A stretch of DNA of 64,000 bases, taken from assembly GCA_024760905.1 (NCBI GenBank), contig CM045744.1:45890976-45954975 (forward strand). The letters are read 5' to 3'. Numbering within the stretch: the stretch's first letter is position 1; each line of letters begins with the position of its first letter. Source of the DNA: Plotosus lineatus (Eukaryota > Chordata > Actinopteri > Siluriformes > Plotosidae). This document shows positions 35,561-45,917 of this stretch, piece by piece. Under the pieces are notes generated by a model, which was not told where the DNA came from, made no database searches, and saw nothing but the letters and a program-made list of their open reading frames with translations. Both the position numbers and the translations under genes were made by a program.

Positions 35561-38500
35561 CTCTCCCCCTCATACACACACTCTCCCCCTCACAAACACA
35601 CTCTCCCCCTCACAAACACACTCTCCCACTCAGAGAGAGACAGACAGACAGACACACACATACACACACACTCTCCCCCTCATACACACACACACTCCCC
35701 TTCAGACAGACACACTCTCTCTCCCCTCAGACAAACAAACACACACACACACACATCTCCTCAGACACACACACACTCTCTCGCACTCAAACACATACAC
35801 TCTCTCTCTCTCCCTCTCCCTCAGACACACATACACACTCACTCTCCCTCAGACACACAAACACACACACATCTCCTCAGACACACACACACACATCTCC
35901 TCAGACACACACACACACACACACACTCTCTCGCACTCAAACACATACACTCTCTCTCTCTCTCCCTCAGACACACATACACACTCTCTCCCCGTCAGAC
36001 ACACCCACTCTCCCCTCAGACACACACCCACTCTCCCCTCAGACACACACCCACTCTCCCCCTCAGACACACACCCACTCTCCCGTCAGACACACCCACT
36101 CTCCCAGTCAGACACACCCACTCTCCCAGTCAGACACACCCACTCTCCCAGTCAGACACACCCACTCTCCCCGTCAGACACACCCACTCTCCCTGTCAGA
36201 CACACACACTCTCTCCCCGTCAGACACACCCACTCTCCCGTCAGACACACACTCTCTCCCCGTCAGACACACACTCTCTCCCCGTCAGACACACACATAC
36301 ACTCTCCCTCAGACACACACTCTCCCTCTCCCCTCACACACAAACACGATCTCCCCACTTCAGACATACACTCTCTCCCCAATTAAGACACACACACACA
36401 CTCTTTCCCCCTCAGATACACACTCTTTCCCCTCAGACACACACTCTTTCCCCCAAAGGACACACACACACACTCTCTCTCTCTCTCCACTCAGACACAC
36501 ACACTCTCTCTCCCTCACACACACACACACACTCTCTCTCTCCCCTCAGACACACACACACACTCTCTCTCTCTACCCTCAGACACACTCACACTCTCTC
36601 TCTCCACTCAGACACACACACTCTCTCTCCCTCACACACACACACTCTCTCTCTCCCTCAGACACACACACACACACTCTCTCTCTCTACCCTCAGACAC
36701 ACTCACACTCTCTCTCTCTCTCCACTCAGACACAAACACTCTCTCTCCCTCACACACACACACACACTCTCTCCCCCACTCAGACACTCTCTCCCCCACT
36801 CAGACACTCTCTCTCCCCCACTCAGACACACATTCTCTCCCATTCAGACACACATTCTCTCCCACTCAGACACACTCTCTCTCTCCCTCCCCGTCAGACA
36901 CACACACACACTCTCCCCCTCAGACACAGACTCTCCCTCTCCCCCAGACACAAACACACTCTCCCCACTTCAGACATACACTCTCTCCCCAATTCAGACA
37001 CACACACTCTTTCCCCTCAGACACACACTCTCCCTCTCCCCCTCAGACACAAACACACTCTCCCCACTTCAGACATACACTCTCTCCCCAATTCAGACAC
37101 ACTCTTTCCCCCTCAGACACACACACTCTTTCCCCTCAGACACACACACTCTTTCCCCCTCAGACACACACTTTCTCCCCCCAAAGGACACACACACATA
37201 CACACAGTCTCTCTCTCCCTGACACACTGACACACACAGACACACACACACCCCCAGACACACACACACTTTCTCTCCCCCTCAGATACACATTGTCCCC
37301 CAGACAAAGACAGACACACACACACATACTTTCTGTCCCCTTCAGAGACACACACACACACACACACTTTCTCTCCCCCTCAGAAACACACACACACTCG
37401 CTCTCCCCCTCAGAGACACACGCATACACTCGCTCTCCACCCTCAGAAACACACACACACTCGCTCTCCCCCTCAGAAACACACACACACTCGCTCTCCC
37501 CCTCAGACACACACACACTCGCTCTCCTTCAGACACACACACACACTCGCTCCCCCAGACACACACATACACTCGCTCCCCCAGACACACACATACACTC
37601 GCTCTCCCTCAGACACACACACACACTCGCCCCAGACACACACACACACTCGCTCTCCTCAGACACAAACACACTTTCTCTCCCCTCAGATACACACTGC
37701 CCCCAGACAAAGACAGACACACACACACATACTTTCTGTCCCCTTCAGAGACACACACACACACACACACTTTCTCTCCCCTCAGAAACACACACACACT
37801 CGCTCTCCCCCTCAGAGACACACGCATACACTCGCTCTCCCCCTCAGACACACACACACACTCGCTCTCCACCCTCAGAAACACACACACACTCGCTCTC
37901 CCCCCTCAGACACACACACACTCGCTCTCCCCTTCAGACACACACACACACTCGCTCCCCCAGACACACACGCACACTCGCTCCCCCAGACACACACATA
38001 CACTCGCTCTCCCCTCAGACACACACACACACTCGCCTCCCCAGACACACACATACACTCGCTCTCCCCTTAGACACACACACTCGCTCTCCCCTCAGAC
38101 ACAAACACACTCTCCCCACTTCAGACATACACTCTCTCCCCACTTCAGACATACACTCTCTCCCCACTTCAGACATACACTCTCTCCCCACTTCAGACAG
38201 ACACACTCTTTCCCTCACACACACACACACTCCCCTCAAACACACACTCCCTCTCACACACGCTGACACACGCACACTCCCTCACACACGCACACTCCCT
38301 CACACACGCACACTCCCCACACACACTCCCCTCTCACACACGCTGCACACACGCACTCCCCCTCACACACACACACTCCCCCTCACACACACCCCCTCAC
38401 ACACACACGCACTCGCTCTCCCTCAGACACACACACACACACTCGCTCTCCCCCTCAGACACACACACACACACTCGCTCTCCCCCTCAGACACACACAC

Positions 38501-38757
38501 ACACTCGCTCTCCCCCTCAGACACACACACACACACACTCGCTCTCCCCTTAGACACACACACACACACTCGCTCTCCCCTTAGCCACACACATACACTC
38601 GCTCTCCCCCTCAGACACACACTCTCCCTCTCCCCTCAGACACAAACACACTCTCCCTCTCAAACACAAACACACTCTCCCCACTTCAGACATACACTCT
38701 GTCCCCACTTCAGACACACACACTCTCTCCCCAATTCAGACACGCACACTCTTTCCT

Positions 38758-38817
<60 letters not shown>

Positions 38818-41800
38818 CTCTCACACACGCTACACACGCACACTCCCGCCACACATGTACACTCCCCTCTCTGCGTGTGTGTGAGAGGGAGTGTGTGTGT
38901 GAGACGGGGAGTGCGTGCACGCCAAGATTCCCTCGTGGCGCACGCACTTCCCTCACACACACACACACTCCCCCTCACACACACGCACAACCCCCACACA
39001 CACACAACCCCCACCCACACCCACACAACCCCCCACCCACACGCAGTCCCTCACACACACACGCACTCCTCACACACAAACGCACTCCCTCACACACAAA
39101 TGCACGCACACTCCCCTCACACAAATGCAGGCACACTCCTCACACACAAACGCACGCGCACTCCCTCACACACAAACGCACGCCGCACTCCTCACACACA
39201 AATGCACGCTCACACACAAATGCAGGCACACTCCTCACACACAAACGCACGCGCACTCCCCTCACACACAAACGCACGCGCACTCCTCACACACAAACGC
39301 ACGCGCACTGCCCTCTCACACACGCACGCCGCACTCCTCACACACACACACACCCCTTTAACACATACGCACTCCCTTTAACACATACGCACTCCCCCTT
39401 TAACACACACACGCACTCCCCTTTAACACACGCCGCACTCCCTCTCACACACACGCGCACTCCCTCTCACACACACGCCGCACTCCCTCTCACACACACG
39501 CACTCCCCCTCACACACACACACACGCACTCCCCCTCACACACACACGCGCACCCCCCCTCACACACACACGCGCGCGCACTCACACACACGCGTGCGCA
39601 CTCACACACACGCTCCTATGCACACGCGCACTCTCCTATGCACACGCGCACTCTCCTATGCACACGCGCACTCTCCTATGCACACGCGCACTCTCCTATG
39701 CACACGCGCACTCTCCTATGCACACACGCGCACTCTCCTATGCACACACGCGCACTCTCCTATGCACACACGCGCACTCTCCTATGCACACACGCGCACT
39801 CTCCTATGCACACACGCACACTCTCCTATGCACACACGCACTCCCCCTCATGCACACCCACTCCTCCTCACACACGCGCACTCCCCCTCTCACACACGCA
39901 CACTCCCCCTCTCACACACGCCAAGACTTCTCTCACACACGCACACTCCCCCTCTCACACACGCGCACTCCCTCTCACACGCCAAGACTCCCCCTCTCAC
40001 ACACGCGCACTCCCCCTCTCACACACGCGCACTCTCCCTCTCACACACGCGCACTCCCCCTCTGACACATGCCATGCGCACTCCCCCACACACGCACTCC
40101 TCCTCACACAAACGCTGCACCCTCCTCACATACACGCACAACCCCACACACACACACACACACGCACACACACACACCTCCCCACACACGCAGTCCCCCC
40201 CACGCACGCACGCAGTCCCCCTCACGCACGCACGCACTCCCCCTCGCACAAAGCACGCACTCCCCCCTCGCGGACGCGCGCATCCCCCTCCCTCACACAT
40301 GCGCACTCCCCCTCTCACAAGCATGCGCACTCCCTCTCTCACACAGACATGCACACTCTCCTCGCGCACTTCTCACACATACTCCCCACACACACGCATG
40401 CGCACTCTCCCACACACGCATGCGCACTCCCCCTTTCACACACATGCCATGTGCACTCCTCCTCACACGCACTCCTCTCATACACGCGCACAAGCACCCT
40501 CACACACGCCACAAGCCCTCTCACACGCCACAAGCATTCTCACACACGCCACACACCTCTCACACACGCCGCACACTCCCTCACACACACGCACGCCGCA
40601 CTCCTCACACACACGCACCCCCTCACACACACGCACACCCCCTCTCACACACGCACTCCTCGCACTCCCCCTCTCACACACGCATGCAAGACTCCCTCGC
40701 GCAGACGCACTCCCCCTCACAGACACACTCCACCCTCAGACACCCCCTCACACACACACTCCTCCTCGCACACACACACTCCCTCGCACACACACTCCCC
40801 CAAACACACCCCCACACCCCTGCACACACACACCTCGCACACACGCACTCCCCTCGCTGATGCGCTGCGCAGTCCCCTCGCAGACGCTGCACCCCCTCGC
40901 AGACGCACGCACCCCTCGCAGACGCCAGCTGCACCCCTCCCTCACACATGTGCACTCCCTCTCTCACACAAGCATGCGCACTCCCCTCTCGCACGCTGCA
41001 CCCTCTCTCACACAGACATGCACACTCCCCTCACGCAATTCCCCCTCACACACACTCCCCACACACACACGCATGCGCACTCCCCACACACACGCATGCC
41101 ATGCGCATTCCTCCTCACACGCACACCGCCTCACACACATGTGGCTACAAGACTCTCACACACGCTGCCACACCCTCACACACGCTGCCAAGACCCCCTC
41201 ACACGCGTGCACACTCCCCTCACACACACCCCCTCTCACACACGCACACCCCCCGTCTCACACACGCACTCCTCACGCACTCCTCGCGACTCCCCTTCGC
41301 ACACGCACTCCCCTCTCTCACACACGCACACCCCTCGCGCCGCTCACTCCTCACAGACACACTCCACCCTCAGACACCCCCTCACACACTCACTCCCCTC
41401 ACACACACTCACTCACTCCCCAAACACACCCCCACACACCCCTGCACACACACACACACCTCGCACACACGCACTCCCTCACACACACAAGCACTCCCTC
41501 ACACACACACGCACTCCTCACACACATACGCACTCCCCTTACACACACACGCACTTCCCTCACACACACACACGCACTCCCCCTCACACACACACGCACG
41601 CACTCCCCCTCACACACACACACGCACTCCCCTCACACACACACTCCACCTCACACACACACTCCACCTCACACACACACTCCACCTCACACACACACTC
41701 CACCTCACACACACACTCCACCTCACACACTCCACCTCACACACACACTCCACCTCACACACTCCCTCCACCTCACACACTCGCACACTCTGCTCGCATG

Positions 41801-44800
41801 CACTCCCGCCACAAGACACACTCCCCGCCTCGCACACACACTCCCCCGCCTCGCACACACACTCCCCACACACACTCCCTCACCCACACACTCACTCCCT
41901 CACACACACACTCACTCCCTCACACACACACACTCACTCCCTCACACACACACACTCACTCCCCTCACACACTCACTCCCCTCACACACACCTCACTCCC
42001 CTCACACACACTCACTCCCCTCACACACACTCACACAAACACACTCCCTCACACAAACACACACTCCCTCACACAAACACACACTCCCTCACACAAACAC
42101 ACACTCCCTCACACTCCCCCTCACACACACACACTCCCTCACACTCCCCCTCATACACACACACTCCTTCACACACACTCCCTCACACACACACTCCCTC
42201 ACACACACACTCCTTCACACACACACTCCTTCACACACCCTCACACACACACACACACACACACCTCACACACACACACACACTCCACGTACACTCCCCC
42301 TGCTCACACACGCACTCCCCCTCGCCACAAGACACACTCCTCGCCAAGGCAAGACACACACTCCCCCCCGCCTCAAGACACACACTCCCCCCGCCTCGCG
42401 CACACACACTCTCCCTCGCCTCGCACACACACACACACACTCCCCGCCACGCACACACACTCCCCCGCCTCGCACACACTCCCTGCTCACACACGCACTC
42501 CCCTCGCTCAAGACACACTCCCCCGCCAAGACACACACTCCCCCGCCTCTGCCACACACACTCCCCTAGCCTCGCCACACACACTCCCCCGCCTCGCACA
42601 CACTCCCCGCCTCGCGCCTCACTCCCCACACACTCCCGCCTCACTCCCCCCACACACACACTCACTCACTCACACACATACACACACTCCCCCTCACAAC
42701 CCCCTCACACCCTTGCACACCCAGACACTCCCCTCGCTGCACGCACCCTCACACACATACTCCCCCACACTCCCCTCACACACACCCTCACAAACACACG
42801 CACACACGCACACTCCCTAACACACACACACCCTCACACACACTCCCTCACACACACTCACTCACTCTCACACACACTCACTCTCACACACACTCACTCT
42901 CACACACACACTCACTCTCACACTCACTCCCTCACAACCCCTCACACCCTTGCACACCCAGACACTCCCTCGCACGCACCCCCTCACACACGCACGCACT
43001 CCCTCACACACGCACGCACTCCCTCACACACGCACGCCGCACTCCCCCACACACACGCTGCACTCCCCACACACACACGCACTCCCCACACACACCCTCA
43101 CACACACACCCCCTCACACACACACACTCCCTCACACACACACACTCCCCCTCACACACACACTCACTCACTCTCACACACACTCACTCACACTCTCACA
43201 CACACACACACACTCACACCTCCCACACACCCTTGCACACCCAGACACTCCCTCGCACGCACTCCCCTCACACACGCACCCCCTCACACACACACGCCCC
43301 ACACACACGCCAAGCACTCCCCCACACACACACGCCAAGACTCCCCACACACACACGCCAACTCCCCCACACACACGCTGCACTCCCCCACACACACACG
43401 CCCACTCCCACACACACACACGTGCACTCCCACACACACACTCCCCCTCACACACACACCCTCACCCCCCAACACACACACTCCTCTTCACACACACTCC
43501 TCCTCACACACACTCCCTCACACCCCCCACACACACACTCCCTCACACACACACTCCCACTCCCTCACAAACACACGCCGCACATGTACACTCCCCTAAC
43601 ACACACACATACACTCCCCTCATCCCCCACACTCTCACACACACTCCCCTACACACACCCTCACACACATACTCCCCCACACTCCCTCACACACACACCC
43701 TCACACACACACACACACCCACACACCCTCACAAACACGCGCACACGTACACTCCCCCTAACACACACACACACCCCTCACACATGTAGTCCCCCACACA
43801 CGGGCACACACACTCCCCTCACACACACACGCGTACACTCCCCCTCTCACACACATATCCCCTCTCACACACACGTACACACACATGTACACTCACCCTC
43901 ACACACATGTACACTCCCTTTCACACGCATACTCCCCATCACACACACACGTCCGTGCACACACACACACACACACACACACACGTATTACACCCCCCCA
44001 CACACACACGTACACACACACCCTCATACGTGCACACTCCCCCTCACACACAGAAGAACAGTTGAGAGTTAGGTACCTTGCTCAAGCAATTCTTCAAATA
44101 CTTTATAAGTTTTCTGGTGGAAAATTTGGTCAGACTGGTACATCTCCTTTAAAACTGTTCCTGTGCCTCACGTACACTTTGCTGTTTTACTGATAAAATT
44201 CTTCAAAGAAACATTTTTCCAAATTGCAAATACTGTACTCGACATAATAAGCGTCCTGGTTCAATACCCCCCCCCCCCACACACACACGTTTTTGAACTT
44301 GCATCTAATAACCGCCCATGTGTACTGGGAGCAAAATCGTAGATCAAACTTCCCAATTTTATTTGATCAGTCTCTGTAACAGTAAAATGAGGCGTTCACT
44401 GCCAGTAAGTGAGTTTACATGGTATTTCAAGACCCCCTGCCACTGTGGAATGTCTATAATGTTCATCAGTAACAACACATTTGATTGTTCCACAGTGCTT
44501 TAAAAACTGGAAAATATTTTGCTTTGTTCTCTTGGTAAATGTCAAACAACCAATGAACCATTAGAAACTGCTACAGCAAAACTATGGGATACTCTGAATG
44601 AATGGAGCAATGAGCCAGATGTGGACCTATCAGAAAGTTATGATGAAGATTTTTCACCCGATTCTCCTGCTCACTAACTTCATAAATTTAAAGACATTCC
44701 TGGCCATGTGCTTTTGTTTATGTTTGCGTTGATTGGTTCAACTTGCCATGTGCTGGTGTTGATTGGCTCATTTTACTTGTTTTCCACCTCAATGCTAATA

Positions 44801-45917
44801 AGCGCTTACAGTTCCACTCCAATGGTAATATTTTAATAAGTGCCTGCCCATTCAAATTTTTTAAGCGCTCTGGGCGCATATCATGTCACGGTATCATGCT
44901 AAGTGTTGCTAGCCTTTCACAACAGGAAGATGGTTCTTCTTCATTGTTATAAACAGAAGTTGATGAGATCAGTGCAGTCCCTACAGTACAGATAAATAAC
45001 TGATTTCTGGGAAATAAACAGCGTCTTTATTTGTGGAAAGTCAGCATAGTCTCAGATCAGCACTTGGACTGGGGTTCTTGCCAACACCAATTTTAATGGT
45101 ATTTCAGACACTGGTATCAGTACAGATGTAAGCATTATATCTATATTATGATCATCAGCTTCCATTGACTTCTTGTAGCAGATGGCTGCAGCATCTGTGT
45201 TCTCCAGGTTGATAGTTGCACACCTTTTGATGCACCACCATCTTCTGGAACTTCATGTAAAAAGGTATGTGCAAACCCCCACCCCCCCCCCCCCCCCGCG
45301 ACTGACCTACCCATCTCAGATTTATAATATAATAATAAACTCAGGTCTTGCAGAAAGGCTGCCCTCTAGATCTTGTAGTATTACTGATGAAATCATGCGC
45401 AAGTGTCAAGATGTCGAAGAGGCTCCAGTTCATCCCCAAGATGTCCAGTGAATGAGTTTGAGGTTCTGGTTATTGTACAGGTCAGTCCAGTTTTGCTACT
45501 TTCTTACAACCTTAAGGCACATTAAAGAGAAACGAGCACAACACTTCCATAAGGTTCATCTTGGTGGAAGTGATGGTAATGGGGTGCACGTACTTTTGGA
45601 ACTAGTGAGCATATTATTTGTCAATGCTTTTAAGTGGTTTAAGGTCCACTTAGATACATAAAATTATTTTTTTTAAAGGTGTAGTTCAGTTATCTAAGTC
45701 CTCTCCGTTGTGTGATCGGATACGCAGCGATTTAAAAACACTCCTGTGGAGTTTTTGGAAACGTCTGATGAAACAGGAAGAGGGGAAACGCTGTATTTCG
45801 TGGAGAAGCTAAAGCTAAAGCTGGGTTTAACAGGAAACACACACATTATCACTCACCGTCTCGGCCTGTACCCATCAGCTGGTCCAGCATGGCTCTCATC
45901 TGCGCCTGGGCCGACAT
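16655..45917 (-). CDS. luc7l: LUC7-like U1 snRNP-associated splicing factor, 10 coding exons
   Basis: Coding exons (minus): 45917-45857, 35084-34990, 34676-34578, 33009-32899, 24351-24208, 24017-23841, 23703-23507, 23173-23144, 17207-17070 and 16895-16655. Every junction is GT-AG and all phases agree, giving 1293 nt or 430 residues plus TAA. The protein starts [17 protein letters not shown]. It has a CCCH zinc finger (C36, C44, C59, H63), a helical segment (about 86-165), a C2H2 finger (C190, C193, H209, H215), an RE run (about 261-291) and an RS/RE-rich tail ending EERESGEI. Family knowledge: Luc7 proteins bind U1 snRNP in the nucleus and tune 5' splice-site choice. The predicted product is longer than human LUC7L (about 371) and LUC7L2 (about 392), mostly through the RE run. 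Residues match LUC7L at some sites and LUC7L2 at others, so the paralogue is not settled. No disabling lesion is seen. Confidence 0.93.
17070..17207 (-). CDS. luc7l: luc7l coding exon 9, RS domain
   Basis: 138 nt, phase 2 in and out. It encodes [20 protein letters not shown] and the following [20 protein letters not shown], ending RRKKKR. The donor is a weak GTTAAT, accepted because the phase matches the next exon exactly. Without splicing the frame runs into non-conserved sequence. Confidence 0.85.
17208..18070. other. luc7l intron 8, proximal part
   Basis: No repeat or exon recognised; ordinary intronic sequence with T-rich runs. Confidence 0.5.
18072..18205. mobile_element. Tigger-type terminal fragment
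   Basis: Starts ACAGTGGTACCTTGACTAACG and carries the GGGCGAGCTCGCAAGTC motif also seen at 30800. No right end is found nearby. Confidence 0.6.
18607..21531 (+). mobile_element. RTE-clade LINE copy C (old, near full length, degenerate)
   Basis: The same family as copies A and B: endonuclease at 18678-19367 and 19361-19708, linker 19680-20483, reverse transcriptase pieces 20487-20741, 20813-21136 and 21211-21399. Frameshifts, stops and a deletion of about 150 bp near 21170 disable it. The linker/RT junction still has the four-G in-frame sequence near 20300. Imperfect flanking copies at about 18566-18604 and 21532-21572 (starting GTGCAATTG) look like a long, diverged target-site duplication. 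It lies within a hAT element. Confidence 0.9.
22356..22467 (+). mobile_element. RTE-clade LINE 3'-end fragment with target-site duplication
   Basis: About 112 bp of the family 3' terminus within the hAT element. The flanking 16-bp duplication is perfect (ATGTAATTTTATTTTT at 22340-22355 and 22468-22483). Confidence 0.93.
23144..23173 (-). CDS. luc7l: luc7l coding microexon 8
   Basis: A 30-nt exon between a strong polypyrimidine acceptor and a GTGAAC donor. Entered and left in phase 2, it adds [10 protein letters not shown] to the RS domain. Both phases fit exons 7 and 9, and skipping it keeps the frame, so it could be a cassette exon. Confidence 0.8.
23250..23444 (-). mobile_element. tRNA-derived SINE in luc7l intron 7
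   Basis: The minus strand reads GGGGCAGTTGTGGCTTTCTG... GGTCAGCAGCTCAGTTCCC... GGGCCCTTGAGCAAGGCCC and ends GTAAGTCACTCTGGAAAAGA-type sequence, the well-known fish tRNA-SINE tail. It fills most of the 333-bp intron. Confidence 0.85.
23507..23703 (-). CDS. luc7l: luc7l coding exon 7 with Arg-Glu repeat
   Basis: 197 nt, phase 0 in and phase 2 out. After [20 protein letters not shown] the protein becomes an Arg-Glu dipeptide run coded by five perfect 18-bp units (23519-23608), ending RERRR. The run is low complexity and probably disordered. It accounts for most of the extra length over mammalian homologues. Confidence 0.9.
23519..23608. repeat. 18-bp coding minisatellite in luc7l exon 7
   Basis: Five perfect copies of CGCTCTCGCTCCCTCTCA. 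On the coding strand each adds RERERE-type residues. Perfect identity at third positions implies recent expansion. Confidence 0.95.
23841..24017 (-). CDS. luc7l: luc7l coding exon 6, second zinc finger
   Basis: 177 nt (59 codons), phase 0. It encodes [15 protein letters not shown] and then the C2H2 finger [20 protein letters not shown] followed by [21 protein letters not shown]190, C193, H209 and H215 are all present. This is the most conserved exon of the gene. Confidence 0.95.
24208..24351 (-). CDS. luc7l: luc7l coding exon 5
   Basis: 144 nt (48 codons), phase 0. It encodes [20 protein letters not shown] and the following [19 protein letters not shown], a predicted helical linker before the second zinc finger. 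The (CA)n repeat at 24356-24413 sits immediately upstream of the acceptor, so the polypyrimidine tract of the transcript is largely GU repeat. Confidence 0.93.
24356..24413. repeat. (CA)n microsatellite beside luc7l exon 5 acceptor
   Basis: About 28 CA units; the transcript has (UG)n next to the 3' splice site. Confidence 0.97.
24442..24990 (+). mobile_element. 5' fragment of a third non-LTR retrotransposon (endonuclease N terminus)
   Basis: It starts with an AAGATGGCGC-type leader at about 24449. It then encodes [20 protein letters not shown] and [15 protein letters not shown], the N-terminal APE motif (N...Q, ETWL) of L2/CR1-like LINEs. It stops abruptly near 24990 with no reverse transcriptase. 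Only the 5' part is present, the reverse of usual LINE truncation. It lies in luc7l intron 4. Confidence 0.7.
25369..26480. mobile_element. MITE with CAGGGATCCCTC ends, hosting another MITE
   Basis: CAGGGATCCCTCG at 25369 and reverse CAGGTATCCCTCA ending 26480, each flanked by TA. Interrupted by 25619-26244. Lies in luc7l intron 4. Confidence 0.85.
25619..26244. mobile_element. Tigger-type MITE, CAGTGGTACCTCACCTTAC ends
   Basis: Near-perfect terminal inverted repeats (CAGTGGTACCTCACCTTAC at 25619 and its reverse ending 26244) flanked by TA. No coding capacity. The same ends as the 56076 Tigger. Confidence 0.92.
26496..26560. repeat. (TA)n(CA)n compound microsatellite
   Basis: TA run followed by CA run; it borders the split MITE at 26561. 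Confidence 0.95.
26561..30510. mobile_element. Tigger-derived MITE split by LINE copy A
   Basis: Left part 26561-26732 and right part 29654-30510 align in order with 60316-61334. The right end is GTAAGTCGTCTG|TA. The left CAGA has been replaced by the preceding CA repeat. The 2.9-kb gap is LINE copy A. Confidence 0.85.
26733..29653 (+). mobile_element. RTE-clade LINE copy A (young, 5'-truncated) in luc7l intron 4
   Basis: It encodes an APE-type endonuclease ([42 protein letters not shown]), a linker, and a reverse transcriptase ([24 protein letters not shown]). The end is (GAA)n after a short conserved 3' domain overlapping the last codons (ICCGDP). Frames: 26727-27743, 27722-28267, 28246-29616. 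They are broken by two single-base losses, near 27703 (GGG to GG) and near 28259 (GGGG to GGG). It is almost identical to copy B at 46808-49930. It sits inside a Tigger-like element whose uninterrupted relative is at 60316-61334. Not functional as read, barring frameshifting. Confidence 0.93.
30765..31230. mobile_element. Fragments of two MITE families
   Basis: 30765-30905 resembles 18072-18205 (GTGGTACCT... GGGCGAGCTC... CCCATAGGAAA). 30915-31230 matches the GGATCCCTCACTTTCCACGG end region of the CAGGGATCCC family in reverse. Both are incomplete. Confidence 0.65.
31332..32416. mobile_element. MITE with CAGGGATCCC ends, hosting another MITE
   Basis: CAGGGATCCCGC at 31332 and reverse CAGGTATCCCTGG ending 32416, with TA on both sides. 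A second copy of the nested arrangement seen at 25369-26480, but with a different guest (31542-32142). Confidence 0.85.
31542..32142. mobile_element. MITE with CAGATGCTCCCC / CAGACGCTCCCC ends
   Basis: Left CAGATGCTCCCCAATTTAC, right reverse CAGACGCTCCCCAGCTTACG. Related to the 60316 family by its ends but with a different interior (includes runs rich in GAAAGTGAAA). Confidence 0.8.
32899..33009 (-). CDS. luc7l: luc7l coding exon 4
   Basis: 111 nt (37 codons), phase 0. It encodes [20 protein letters not shown] and the following [17 protein letters not shown], a charged helical segment strongly conserved in the family. A (CA)n tract lies just inside the upstream intron at 33022-33062. Confidence 0.93.
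33022..33062. repeat. (CA)n microsatellite beside luc7l exon 4 acceptor
   Basis: About 20 CA units, again (UG)n in the transcript a few bases upstream of a luc7l acceptor. Confidence 0.97.
33063..34570. other. luc7l intron 3
   Basis: About 1.5 kb with no repeat, exon or element that I recognise. Confidence 0.5.
34578..34676 (-). CDS. luc7l: luc7l coding exon 3
   Basis: 99 nt (33 codons), phase 0 on both sides. It begins [20 protein letters not shown], supplying C59 and H63 of the first zinc finger, and ends FFELD before a GTGAGT donor. The preceding intron is only about 0.3 kb. Confidence 0.93.
34990..35084 (-). CDS. luc7l: luc7l coding exon 2
   Basis: 95 nt, entered in phase 1 after a T-rich acceptor and left in phase 0 at a GTGAGT donor. 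It encodes [20 protein letters not shown] and the following [11 protein letters not shown], the first part of the CCCH zinc finger (C36, C44). Confidence 0.93.
35519..44055. repeat. 8.5-kb (CA)n-CTCCC / TCAGA tandem-repeat array in luc7l intron 1
   Basis: About 8.5 kb made almost wholly of A and C with some T on the plus strand. From 35.5 to 38.2 kb the usual unit is (CA)n, CTCTCCCC, TCAGA. From 38.2 to 44.05 kb it is (CA)n, CTCCC(C), TCA with many GCACGC variants. Unit length drifts from about 15 to 35 bp. It contains pure (CA)n blocks (38762-38814), a homogenised sub-array (39614-39845) and one strand-switched segment (38866-38925). It lies wholly in luc7l intron 1, so the pre-mRNA carries the G/U-rich complement. 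Very long open frames across it are composition artefacts. Confidence 0.95.
39614..39845. repeat. Homogenised 20/22-bp sub-array inside the CA-rich array
   Basis: About five copies of a 20-bp unit (TATGCACACGCGCACTCTCC) are followed by about six 22-bp copies that differ by one extra CA. The regularity contrasts with the irregular units on both sides and indicates recent local amplification. Confidence 0.9.
44056..45856. other. luc7l intron 1, distal part, with a coding-like remnant
   Basis: 44520-44676 (plus) reads as an acidic peptide ([20 protein letters not shown] then [18 protein letters not shown]) before a stop, like a transposon protein tail. I cannot assign a family. A poly-C run lies at 45279-45297. 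The remainder is unassigned. Confidence 0.4.
45857..45917 (-). CDS. luc7l: luc7l coding exon 1
   Basis: ATG at 45917-45915 opens [20 protein letters not shown], the signature N terminus of Luc7-like proteins. The exon is 61 nt and ends in phase 1 before a GTGAGT donor. The start was chosen because the family begins at exactly this methionine. It is followed by a 10.8-kb intron that holds the giant CA-rich array. Confidence 0.93.

Noticed and set aside
37293..42569. A 1758-codon plus-strand open frame, and several overlapping long frames from 35.5 to 44 kb
   Set aside because: The array has almost no G and T is nearly always followed by C, so TAA, TAG and TGA cannot form. The predicted His/Thr/Ser/Pro repeats have no domain, and several frames are open at once.
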